Below are positions 9,455-17,183 of a stretch of DNA of 64,000 bases, one piece after another. Source of the DNA: Nitrincola tibetensis. GTDB taxonomy: Bacteria; Pseudomonadota; Gammaproteobacteria; Pseudomonadales; Balneatricaceae. The notes beneath the pieces were generated by a model. That model was not told where the DNA came from and made no database searches. It worked only from the letters and a program-made list of their open reading frames with translations. The position numbers and the translations under genes are program-made. The stretch covers positions 304,998 through 368,997 of the forward strand of contig NZ_QKRX01000004.1 in the NCBI RefSeq assembly GCF_003284585.1. Reading direction: 5' to 3'. Position 1 is the stretch's first letter. Every line of letters starts with the position of its first letter.

Positions 9455-11131
9455 ATGTTTGATCATCGTAAGTATCACGCTTTCACCCCCATTCGTTTGA
9501 CAGACCGTTCTTGGCCTGACCAGCAGATTAAGAAGGCTCCTCTATGGTGTAGTGTAGATCTTCGTGATGGCAATCAAGCATTGATTAACCCAATGAACGT
9601 CGAACAAAAAACACGCATGTTCCAATTGCTGGTCAAACTAGGTTTTAAAGAGATCGAAGTGGGCTTTCCCTCAGCCTCCCAGCCTGACTTTGATTTTGTT
9701 CGTAAGTTAATTGTTGAGAATCTCATTCCTGACGATGTGACGATTCAGGTCTTGACTCAAGCCAGAGAAGAATTGATCGCACGCTCTTATGAGTCCTTAG
9801 CGGGCGCGAAAAAGGCAATTGTGCACGTGTACAATTCAACCTCTACCGTTCAACGGGAACAAGTGTTTAGTATGGATCGCGAAGGCATTAAAGCAATTGC
9901 TGTTCAGGGCGCCAAATGGGTCAAAGAGTATTCAGACCAATACCCTGATACCGAATGGGCCTTCCAATACTCCCCAGAAAGCTTCACGGGGACTGAAATG
10001 GATTATGCAATCGAGGTCTGTGATGCGGTCATTTCCCAGTGGCAACCTGAAACTGGGCGTAAGGTCATTATTAACTTACCCGCAACGGTTGAAATGTCGA
10101 CGCCAAATGTCTTTGCCGATCAAATTGAGTACTTCTGCCGCCATTTGCCACAACGCCAATCAGTGATCATCAGTTTACACACTCACAATGACCGTGGCTG
10201 TGGAGTTGCAGCTGCGGAATTAGGCATTATGGCTGGCGCAGATCGAGTAGAGGGAACATTGCTGGGCAATGGTGAGCGTACAGGAAATATGGACATCGTC
10301 ACTCTGGGCATGAATCTGTATTCTCAGGGTATTGATCCAATGCTCGACTTCTCAAACATTAAGGAAATCATTGAAGTGGTCGAGTACTGCACAGAACTGC
10401 CTGTCGCGGCCCGCCACCCTTGGGCGGGCGAATTGGTTTACACAGCCTTTTCTGGAAGCCACCAAGATGCGATTCGTAAATCGATTCAGTACCACGAGAA
10501 GCACCAATTGCCCCACTGGGAAGTCGCCTACCTTCCGATAGATCCCCGCGATATTGGCCGTGAATACGAGGCGGTTGTCCGTATCAACAGTCAAAGCGGT
10601 AAGGGTGGAGTTGCATTGGTTCTTGAGCGTGACTACGGCATCACCTTGCCTAAGTGGATGCACAGTGAGGTCAGCCGTGTTGTCCAAAAAGCGTCTGAGA
10701 ATACAGGTGCAGAAATCACCTCTTTACAGATCAAGACACTGTTTGAGCAACACTTTAATCGTATACCCTACGGTTGGTCACTCAATGGATATGATCTGCA
10801 CACGAATCAACAGATCGTGGAGGGACGCTTCAACGTTGCCGCTCAATTGCCCGCGTTTGAGGGAAAAGGCACAGGTGCGGTGGAGGCACTGGTTCACGCA
10901 CTTGAACAGCGCTTTAGTGTTGAGATTAAAGTTACACACTTTAATGAAAGCGCCTTAACCGAGGGGACTGACGCAAAAGCACAAGCCTGCGTTGCCTTGC
11001 AGATTGATGGGATTACATATTCAGCCGTGACCTCTGCTGACGACACTTCTGCAGCTGCGTTACAGGCCGTATTGAGTGCATTTGCTCGCTCTCCTTTCAG
11101 CCAAACAGCGCTGGAACAAAAAATAGCCTAA
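9455..11131 (+). CDS. leuA: 2-isopropylmalate synthase, long form
   Basis: First committed step of leucine synthesis: 2-oxoisovalerate plus acetyl-CoA to 2-isopropylmalate. It is 558 residues, matching the long LeuA type found in Pseudomonas and actinobacteria. The catalytic TIM barrel has the metal-binding motif WCSVDLRDGNQALI near residue 31 and HTHNDRGCGVAAAELG near 245 (the HxH metal ligands). The C-terminal LeuA dimer/allosteric domain (about 430-555) would bind leucine for feedback inhibition. The ATG at 9455 has only a weak GGGA ahead. It stands alone, divergent from the Lrp-type regulator. Confidence 0.97.
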   Translation: MFDHRKYHAFTPIRLTDRSWPDQQIKKAPLWCSVDLRDGNQALINPMNVEQKTRMFQLLVKLGFKEIEVGFPSASQPDFDFVRKLIVENLIPDDVTIQVLTQAREELIARSYESLAGAKKAIVHVYNSTSTVQREQVFSMDREGIKAIAVQGAKWVKEYSDQYPDTEWAFQYSPESFTGTEMDYAIEVCDAVISQWQPETGRKVIINLPATVEMSTPNVFADQIEYFCRHLPQRQSVIISLHTHNDRGCGVAAAELGIMAGADRVEGTLLGNGERTGNMDIVTLGMNLYSQGIDPMLDFSNIKEIIEVVEYCTELPVAARHPWAGELVYTAFSGSHQDAIRKSIQYHEKHQLPHWEVAYLPIDPRDIGREYEAVVRINSQSGKGGVALVLERDYGITLPKWMHSEVSRVVQKASENTGAEITSLQIKTLFEQHFNRIPYGWSLNGYDLHTNQQIVEGRFNVAAQLPAFEGKGTGAVEALVHALEQRFSVEIKVTHFNESALTEGTDAKAQACVALQIDGITYSAVTSADDTSAAALQAVLSAFARSPFSQTALEQKIA

Positions 11132-11137
11132 GCGGTT

Positions 11138-11177
11138 AACGATCATCTGGAGTGATCTTGTCACTCGGGTGATCGTT
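11138..11177. terminator. Hairpin between convergent leuA and FadR-type regulator
   Basis: Nested inverted repeat: outer arms AACGATCATC/GGTGATCGTT (one mismatch) and inner arms GAGTGA/TCACTC around TCTTG. It lies between convergent stop codons. There is no immediate T-tract on either strand, so termination strength is uncertain. Confidence 0.55.
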
Positions 11178-11183
11178 CAGGCG

Positions 11184-11906
11184 TTACTGACCTTTTTCAA
11201 GTAAACGGCGAGTAAACAAAATATGTTCACTTGCCGCGCTCCGAGCTTGCTCAGGAAGGCGTGCTTGGATTGATCGATGTATTTTTTCATGCTGTTGTGC
11301 AATGCCATCGGGGTAACGACCGTAACGCCGCAAGGTAGACGATAGTGTCTCGTGTATCACATTAAAGTAACGTGCATAAAACAACTGGCTGAACGAAATC
11401 ACAATTAAGTGATGGCTCGCGTTAGCAATCATCATGTGAAAGGTTAAGTCGGCCTTTGCCTTAGACAGTGTAGACTCTCCCATGCTTCGCAATCGCATCG
11501 CTTCGTATTCCTCCGAAAGTTTACTGAGTTCAGCATCCGAGGCTCTCAAGGCTGCGTAGTAGGCAGCTTCTCCTTCAAGAACAGCTCTAGCCTCTAAGAC
11601 TTGCAACTGTAATTCAACCCCCTGCAGACCTGTTTCCCCAACCAACGTAAAATAAGGCGTCATCACATTATTGACCTGACTCCTCCCACCCGGGTGCGTT
11701 GAAACAATCCCTTCAGATTCCAGCAAGACAATTGCCTCCCTTACAGATCCTCTTGCCACTTGCAAATCCTGAGCGAGTTTCCGCTGTGAGGGCAGAGATT
11801 GACCTGGAAGAATGTTTCCCTGAATAAGCTCCCGGCGCAAGACTGACAAAACCTTGGTCACTCGTGAGGGGGGCGACTCTTTTGCGGGGGGAGCAGATCG
11901 ACTCAT
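11184..11906 (-). CDS. FadR-subfamily GntR regulator, likely of lutABC
   Basis: 240 residues: an N-terminal winged helix (about 17-85, with LPSQRKLAQDLQVARGSVRE) and a C-terminal all-helical FCD ligand-binding domain with the metal-binding positions expected in this subfamily (the FHMMIANASHH segment). It is divergent from lutABC, the usual arrangement for LldR/LutR lactate-responsive repressors, so control of lactate utilization is the likely role (inference). The ATG at 11904-11906 lacks a clear Shine-Dalgarno sequence; a perfect FadR-type operator occupies the bases immediately upstream. Confidence 0.85.
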   Translation of the reverse strand: MSRSAPPAKESPPSRVTKVLSVLRRELIQGNILPGQSLPSQRKLAQDLQVARGSVREAIVLLESEGIVSTHPGGRSQVNNVMTPYFTLVGETGLQGVELQLQVLEARAVLEGEAAYYAALRASDAELSKLSEEYEAMRLRSMGESTLSKAKADLTFHMMIANASHHLIVISFSQLFYARYFNVIHETLSSTLRRYGRYPDGIAQQHEKIHRSIQARLPEQARSAASEHILFTRRLLEKGQ

Positions 11907-11907
11907 T

Positions 11908-11918
11908 TGGTAAGACCA
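11908..11918. promoter_or_regulatory. Predicted FadR/LldR-type operator
   Basis: TGGTAAGACCA matches the subfamily consensus TNGTNNNACNA exactly and is palindromic. It starts 2 bp upstream of the regulator start codon, in the 111-bp divergent region with lutA, so it could serve autorepression and lutABC repression together. Confidence 0.6.
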
Positions 11919-12017
11919 GTTTAAGACTTTTATTTATTTTAGTCTGATCTTTGCCTATCTTGTAGTATATGCAGCTGTATTTCAGCTTTTCTTTCCGTTT
12001 AGTATCAGGGTTCTGCT

Positions 12018-12806
12018 GTGTTAGATAATAATAAACAACCTGTCATCGGTCTATTTGTGACTTGCTTGGCTGATTTATATCGGCCAGAAGTCGTCTTCGC
12101 ATCCATTAAACTACTTGAAGCCGCTGGCTGTCGAGTCGAGGTTCCCCAAAGTCAAACCTGTTGCGGCCAACCTGCCTTTAATACAGGGGATTTTTCCAAC
12201 ACGGCGGATATAGCCCGCCTCACCATTACGGCTTTGGAAGGCTATGAATACGTAGTTGGACCGTCTGGGTCCTGCATCGGGATGCTCCATCATTATCCCG
12301 AACTCTTTCAACCGGAAGATCCGTGGCATGCCCGAGCGCTAGCCCTTAAGGCGCGAGCTTTTGAAATTACTTCTTTTTTGGTTGATGTTTTGCAGTTTTC
12401 AAACATTCAAAGTCAATTTAAAGGCAAGGTTACCTATCATGATTCCTGCTCAGGACTGCGAGAACTTGGCATCAAACAGCAACCGCGGGCGCTCTTATCG
12501 CAAATTGAGGGTGTTGAGTTAACCGAGATGGAAGAGTCTGAAACCTGTTGCGGCTTTGGCGGGACGTTTTGCGTCAAATACGCTGATATTTCAAATCGTA
12601 TGGTCGGTAACAAAACCGATAACGTTGCGAAGACTGGCGCACAAACATTATTAGGTGGCGACCTGGGTTGCTTACTCAATATGGCAGGAAAACTGCAACG
12701 CGAAGGTAAAGACGTTCAGGTACGCCATGTCGTAGAAGTCTTAGCGGATCAACTCAGCCACCCTGCCCTTGGCGAGTCAGCCTATCACCTTGGCAAATCG
12801 CTTTAG
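12018..12806 (+). CDS. lutA: L-lactate oxidation complex subunit LutA
   Basis: Iron-sulfur subunit of the LutABC (LldEFG) L-lactate dehydrogenase complex, which oxidizes L-lactate to pyruvate. It is 262 residues with two CCG-type cysteine-rich domains: SQTCCGQPAFNTGD near residue 47 and ETCCGFGGTFCVKY near 175, which bind an unusual Fe-S cluster in this family. It starts at a GTG (12018) 7-8 nt after AGGG. It is the first gene of the lut operon, 9 bp before lutB. Confidence 0.93.
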   Translation: MLDNNKQPVIGLFVTCLADLYRPEVVFASIKLLEAAGCRVEVPQSQTCCGQPAFNTGDFSNTADIARLTITALEGYEYVVGPSGSCIGMLHHYPELFQPEDPWHARALALKARAFEITSFLVDVLQFSNIQSQFKGKVTYHDSCSGLRELGIKQQPRALLSQIEGVELTEMEESETCCGFGGTFCVKYADISNRMVGNKTDNVAKTGAQTLLGGDLGCLLNMAGKLQREGKDVQVRHVVEVLADQLSHPALGESAYHLGKSL

Positions 12807-12815
12807 GAGCCCAAG

Positions 12816-14228
12816 ATGCAAATCACTAGTCCACAGTTTAAAGAAAATGCACGTATCGCGCTCACAGATGTTGGCTTACAAAAAGCCTTGGGCAATGTAA
12901 AGACAGGTTTTCCACAAAAGCGTGCCAATGCCGTCGCAAGACTTCCAGAGTTCGATCAACTTCGCGACCAAGGTCGTGACTTAAAGAATCACATTATTGC
13001 CAACCTTGATATTTATCTTGAAGAGTTTGAAGCCAATGTGATCAAGAATGGTGGTCATGTTCATTGGTGCCGAACCTCTGAAGATGCGCGTCAAACCATC
13101 TTAAAAATTTGCCAAGACAAAGGGGCTAAAACCGTTACTAAAGGCAAATCAATGGTTACTGAGGAAATCAACCTCAATGAACATTTAGAAGCCAACGGCA
13201 TTACGCCCATCGAAACAGACTTAGGTGAATACATTTTACAATTACGTGGGGAACACCCGAGCCACATCATTGCACCTGCTATCCACTTAAACTTAGAAGA
13301 TGTGTCTGAGACCTTTCACGCTCATCACAATAAGCCTAAGTCCATGGATCCAGCAGTCTTAATGCAAGAGGCCCGTGAAGAGCTTCGAGCCCGCTTTGTC
13401 GCTGCTGATGTCGGCATTACAGGTGCTAATTTTTTAGTGGCTGAAACAGGCTCTAGCATTATCGTGACAAATGAGGGCAATGGCGATTTGACACAAACAC
13501 TTCCTAAAACGCACATTGTTGTGACGTCAATTGAGAAAGTGGTGCCCACCCTTGAAGACATGACCCTGTTCTTACGCTTGCTGGCGCGCTCAGCGACAGG
13601 ACAAGAATTTACGGTTTACAATACGCTTTCAACAGGCCCCAAACGCCCAGAAGATCAAGATGGCCCTGAAGATTATCATGTTGTTCTTGTCGATAATGGT
13701 CGTAGCGACATGGTCGGAGGCGAGCTACAAGACATGCTGCGCTGCATTCGCTGTGCAGCCTGTATGAACCATTGCCCTGTCTATGGTGCCATTGGTGGAC
13801 ACAGTTATGGCTGGGTGTACCCAGGCCCTATGGGATCTGTGCTCACCCCCCAGATGATTGGTATTGAAAAAGCAGCGCTGCTCCCCAATGCCTCTACTTT
13901 TTGCGGTAAATGTGAAAGCGTTTGCCCTGTTCACATTCCTTTGCCAAAACTCATGCGACACTGGCGCAAAAATGAATTCGAACGGCACTTAACCCCTAAA
14001 GCCGCGCGCTGGGGCATTAAAACCTGGGCATTTTTTGCCAAACGTCCCTCTCTTTATCGACTGCTGAGTCAGACCTCAAACCGTATGCTGCGTTTACTCG
14101 GTGGTAAAAAAGGGCGAATTCATAAGCTACCCATGGTAAGTGGCTGGACCGATCATAGAGATATGCCCGTCCCCAGCAGCAAAACGTTTATGCAACAGTG
14201 GAACGAAAAACAAAAGGCAGGCCACTAA
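12816..14228 (+). CDS. lutB: L-lactate oxidation complex subunit LutB
   Basis: 470 residues. An N-terminal LUD domain (about 60-295) is followed by two 4Fe-4S motifs of ferredoxin type, CIRCAACMNHCPVYG near residue 310 and CGKCESVCPVHIPLPKL near 362, then a C-terminal DUF3390-type tail. It passes electrons from lactate oxidation within the Lut complex. AGGAG is 6-7 nt before the ATG. It is directly followed by lutC without a gap. Confidence 0.94.
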   Translation: MQITSPQFKENARIALTDVGLQKALGNVKTGFPQKRANAVARLPEFDQLRDQGRDLKNHIIANLDIYLEEFEANVIKNGGHVHWCRTSEDARQTILKICQDKGAKTVTKGKSMVTEEINLNEHLEANGITPIETDLGEYILQLRGEHPSHIIAPAIHLNLEDVSETFHAHHNKPKSMDPAVLMQEAREELRARFVAADVGITGANFLVAETGSSIIVTNEGNGDLTQTLPKTHIVVTSIEKVVPTLEDMTLFLRLLARSATGQEFTVYNTLSTGPKRPEDQDGPEDYHVVLVDNGRSDMVGGELQDMLRCIRCAACMNHCPVYGAIGGHSYGWVYPGPMGSVLTPQMIGIEKAALLPNASTFCGKCESVCPVHIPLPKLMRHWRKNEFERHLTPKAARWGIKTWAFFAKRPSLYRLLSQTSNRMLRLLGGKKGRIHKLPMVSGWTDHRDMPVPSSKTFMQQWNEKQKAGH

Positions 14229-14891
14229 ATGAGCAAATCAGACATTCTTAACACTATTCGTCGTGGCCTTGGGCGTGGCGTTCCTTCTGATGCTGAGCGC
14301 CAGCAAGTCTTGGCACGAATAGAGCGGCATGAACGTAACTTAATTCCTATGCGTGCCCAAGGGTCTGAAGCTGAGATTCAAACCCTGTTTATAGAAATGG
14401 CCAAAGAAGCCGCCGCCGAGGTAATTGAATTACCAACACTGCAAGCACTGCCTGTCGCCGTTAGCCAATGGTTACAAGCCGCAAACATTCCTGACCTTGT
14501 CATGGCCAGCGATGCTGAGCTTAAGTCCTTAGATTGGAGCGTTCTTCACCCAATTGTGCAACATGAAAGGGTCGCATTGGCGGGTGATCTGGCCAGCTTA
14601 ACGCTCGCATTCATGGGGATTGCAGAAACCGGAACGCTGATGTTGTATTCACGTAAAGAAAGTCCAACCACGTTGAATTTTTTGCCTGACAATCATCTAG
14701 TTGTACTCAAACGCCAAGATATTGTGGGGGTCTATGAAGAGGCTTGGGCAAGAGTTCGCAATCTATCTCCGGGGCAATTACCGAGAACCGTCAATATGAT
14801 TACCGGGCCATCTCGCTCGGCAGACATAGAGCAGCGATTGCAAATGGGGGCTCATGGCCCGAGAGCTTTGACTATCTTTTTAATTGGGTGA
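14229..14891 (+). CDS. lutC: L-lactate oxidation complex subunit LutC
   Basis: 220-residue LUD-domain protein, the third subunit of the lactate-oxidizing complex. The conserved GIAETGTLML segment sits near residue 133 and LPRTVNMITGPSRSADIE near 185. Its ATG abuts the lutB stop codon, indicating translational coupling. A strong hairpin follows about 90 bp downstream. No lactate permease (lldP) is next to the operon. Confidence 0.93.
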   Translation: MSKSDILNTIRRGLGRGVPSDAERQQVLARIERHERNLIPMRAQGSEAEIQTLFIEMAKEAAAEVIELPTLQALPVAVSQWLQAANIPDLVMASDAELKSLDWSVLHPIVQHERVALAGDLASLTLAFMGIAETGTLMLYSRKESPTTLNFLPDNHLVVLKRQDIVGVYEEAWARVRNLSPGQLPRTVNMITGPSRSADIEQRLQMGAHGPRALTIFLIG

Positions 14892-14981
14892 CGGCTCCCG
14901 TTGCCAATATTTTATCGCGCCTTGGCTTTTGCGACACCCTCGATTGGGCGAGGGTTTACGCGAAGTGCGCTAAATAAACCA

Positions 14982-15009
14982 GATCGACCTAAGCAGGTCG
15001 ATCATTTTA
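14982..15009 (+). terminator. Rho-independent terminator after lutC
   Basis: GATCGACCT-AAGC-AGGTCGATC is a perfect 9-bp stem with a 4-nt loop, followed by ATTTTAT. It also lies just beyond the stop of the convergent gene at 15007 and may act in both directions. Confidence 0.8.
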
Positions 15010-16074
15010 TAAGCTATCCGCAAAAGGATGGTCTTCCGCTTCTAAAGATTCATTAAACGCATCAAGACGATCTTCAACTAGATCCGTTCGATAGAATTGA
15101 GCAATATTAAACAGAGCTTCACCCTCATTGACCAATGGCAACTTGAGCTGGCCGATCACTAGGCCACTCACAGGCGACCAAATCTCTTCTTCAGACTCAC
15201 CAAAAGGGTCTGATATAATTGCCAGTAGGGTTTTATCTTTCACAACCCTAGCGCCTTCACTGACTTGCGCTCTAAAAATCCCACTTTGCGGTGCTCTGAT
15301 CCAAGTGCTTGAACGAGCGACAACAGGCTCTTTAATCTGGCTTTTTTTGCGCGGTTCAGGGAGCATTTCAAGCACTCTCATCACATTCAAGATGCCTTGA
15401 ACACCACCACGAATAGACACCTCATCAAATCTAAGCGCTTCACCGGCTTCATATAAAAGAATGGGGACATTTTTTTTAGCTGCTGCTTCGCGTAACGAGC
15501 CATCTCTAAGCGCTGAGTTTAGAATAACTGGCGTACCAAATGCTTTCGCAAGACGAAGCGTTTCAGGATCGTCTAAATTTGCACGAATTTGGGGCAAATT
15601 ATAACGATTGATCGCTCCCGTATGCAGATCGATGCCATGTGTCGACTGATTCACCACTTCCTGCATAAACTGTCTAGCGGTTCGACTGGCCAATGACCCC
15701 GACTGGGAACCCGGAAAGCTGCGATTTAAATCTCGTCGATCAGGGAGATATCGACTCTGACTAATGAACCCCAGTAGATTCACAATAGGGACGGCAATGA
15801 GCGTTCCTTTAATACGGTTTAATCTAGGCAAACGCAATAAGCGTCTGATAATTTCAACGCCATTAATTTCATCACCATGAATCGCGGCGCTGACAAACAA
15901 CACAGGGCCTGCTTGACGCCCACAAATCACATGGACTGGCATCATTGCAGCCGTATGGGTGTAGAGTTTTCCCATTTCCAGATCAACCGTGCGACGCTCA
16001 CCAGGCGCGATGGTCACATTCCCTATGGTAATCGCTGTGTTCAGTGTACGCTTTGCAGTTGAGGCGGATTGCAT
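15007..16074 (-). CDS. Succinylglutamate desuccinylase/aspartoacylase-family zinc hydrolase
   Basis: 355 residues. The zinc-carboxypeptidase-like core has the metal motif AIHGDEINGVEII (HxxE) near residue 64 and the third ligand in IDLHTGA near 149; the C-terminal third is a beta-rich domain typical of the family (lipoyl-like, VSEGARVVKDKTLL). It would cleave an amide bond to an acidic amino acid. Its ATG overlaps the rimK stop by one base, so the two are coupled. A role in removing or processing the glutamate tails added by RimK is an inference from the pairing only; the substrate is unknown. Confidence 0.88.
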   Translation of the reverse strand: MQSASTAKRTLNTAITIGNVTIAPGERRTVDLEMGKLYTHTAAMMPVHVICGRQAGPVLFVSAAIHGDEINGVEIIRRLLRLPRLNRIKGTLIAVPIVNLLGFISQSRYLPDRRDLNRSFPGSQSGSLASRTARQFMQEVVNQSTHGIDLHTGAINRYNLPQIRANLDDPETLRLAKAFGTPVILNSALRDGSLREAAAKKNVPILLYEAGEALRFDEVSIRGGVQGILNVMRVLEMLPEPRKKSQIKEPVVARSSTWIRAPQSGIFRAQVSEGARVVKDKTLLAIISDPFGESEEEIWSPVSGLVIGQLKLPLVNEGEALFNIAQFYRTDLVEDRLDAFNESLEAEDHPFADSL

Positions 16075-16979
16075 TAACCTTGTCCCTTGGTTTGAGTGCG
16101 ATTAGGCTTCGCGTTTTTCTCAATAAAATCGATAATTTGATCGGCAATATCTTTTCCTGAAGCACGCTCAATACCTTCGAGACCCGGTGAAGAGTTAACT
16201 TCCATCACCAGTGGCCCATGTGCCGAGCGGAGCAAATCAACACCGCACACATTCAATCCCATCACTTTTGCGGCACGAATGGCTGTTGCACGTTCTTCAG
16301 GCGTGATTCGACACAACTCTGCCGTCCCACCGCGATGTAAATTAGAACGGAACTCGCCCTCTTTCGCTTGACGCTTCATAGCGGCGACAACCTTGCCCCC
16401 CACCACAAAGGCTCGAATATCAGATCCCTTTGCTTCCTTGATAAATTCTTGTACGAGAATGTGCTGCTTTAACCCCATAAAGGCCTGAATAACACTCTCA
16501 GCCGCTTGATTGGTTTCAGCCAGCACCACGCCCACCCCTTGCGTACCCTCTAACAGCTTAATGACAGCAGGGGCTCCGCCAACGATGCTCAGTAGATCGT
16601 CGATATCATCTGGCGAATGAGCAAAACTGGTTACAGGCAATCCTATGCCTTTTCGTGACAAAAGTTGCAAGCTTCGAAGCTTATCGCGCGATCTCGAAAT
16701 CGCAACAGATTCATTTAAAGGGTAAACATCCATCATTTCAAACTGACGCAATACGGCGGTGCCATAAAACGTCACTGATGCACCGATCCTGGGAATAACA
16801 GCATCGAAGTCTCTCAACACTTCCCCACGATAGTGAATTTCAGGATTATGCGAAGTAATGTTCATGTAACAACGCAATACGTCTACGACCCGAACCTCGT
16901 GGCCTCGGCTTTTCGCAGCTTCTACCAAGCGACGCGTAGAATAGAGCTTAGCATTACGAGAAAGTATCGCAATTTTCAT
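16074..16979 (-). CDS. rimK: Ribosomal protein S6 glutamate ligase-like ATP-grasp enzyme
   Basis: 301 residues with the RimK layout: an N-terminal domain ([18 protein letters not shown]), the ATP-grasp central region ([17 protein letters not shown] near 140, [17 protein letters not shown]) and the metal-binding [14 protein letters not shown] near 255. RimK adds glutamate residues to the C-terminus of S6 and can make poly-glutamate (family knowledge). CGGAG precedes the ATG. It is first in a two-gene operon with the aspartoacylase-like gene and has a long leader hairpin and a good promoter upstream. Confidence 0.95.
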   Translation of the reverse strand: MKIAILSRNAKLYSTRRLVEAAKSRGHEVRVVDVLRCYMNITSHNPEIHYRGEVLRDFDAVIPRIGASVTFYGTAVLRQFEMMDVYPLNESVAISRSRDKLRSLQLLSRKGIGLPVTSFAHSPDDIDDLLSIVGGAPAVIKLLEGTQGVGVVLAETNQAAESVIQAFMGLKQHILVQEFIKEAKGSDIRAFVVGGKVVAAMKRQAKEGEFRSNLHRGGTAELCRITPEERATAIRAAKVMGLNVCGVDLLRSAHGPLVMEVNSSPGLEGIERASGKDIADQIIDFIEKNAKPNRTQTKGQG

Positions 16980-16994
16980 TCAATTACTCCGGTT

Positions 16995-17050
16995 CTGACT
17001 TAATACAACAGATGCAGATACAGAATTTAACAATCTGCATCATAAGTCAG
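16995..17050 (-). promoter_or_regulatory. Nested leader hairpin in the rimK 5' UTR
   Basis: Outer arms CTGACTTA/TAAGTCAG (8 bp, perfect) enclose inner arms GATGCAGAT/ATCTGCATC (9 bp, perfect) around a 13-nt loop. The predicted transcription start falls a few bases before the outer arm, so the whole transcript start would fold into this structure. Function unknown. Confidence 0.6.
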
Positions 17051-17059
17051 TAAATTCTA

Positions 17060-17088
17060 TATATAAACGTGTTACAGATGCGTAACAA
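17060..17088 (-). promoter_or_regulatory. Predicted rimK promoter
   Basis: TTGTTA (-35, 17088-17083) and TATATA (-10, 17065-17060) with a 17-bp spacer on the minus strand. The rest of the 204-bp gap between rimK and polB shows nothing else I can name. Confidence 0.55.
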
Positions 17089-17183
17089 GATCAGTCGGGA
17101 AAGGATACAACTGCGGTTGGCAGTGCTTGCATTATAGACTAAATCATTAGACTTTCCAGAGGGTAAGTCACTATATTCTACTG

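Noticed and set aside
14744..14977. Open frame overlapping the end of lutC
   Set aside because: Out of frame with lutC, no ribosome site, and no family resemblance.
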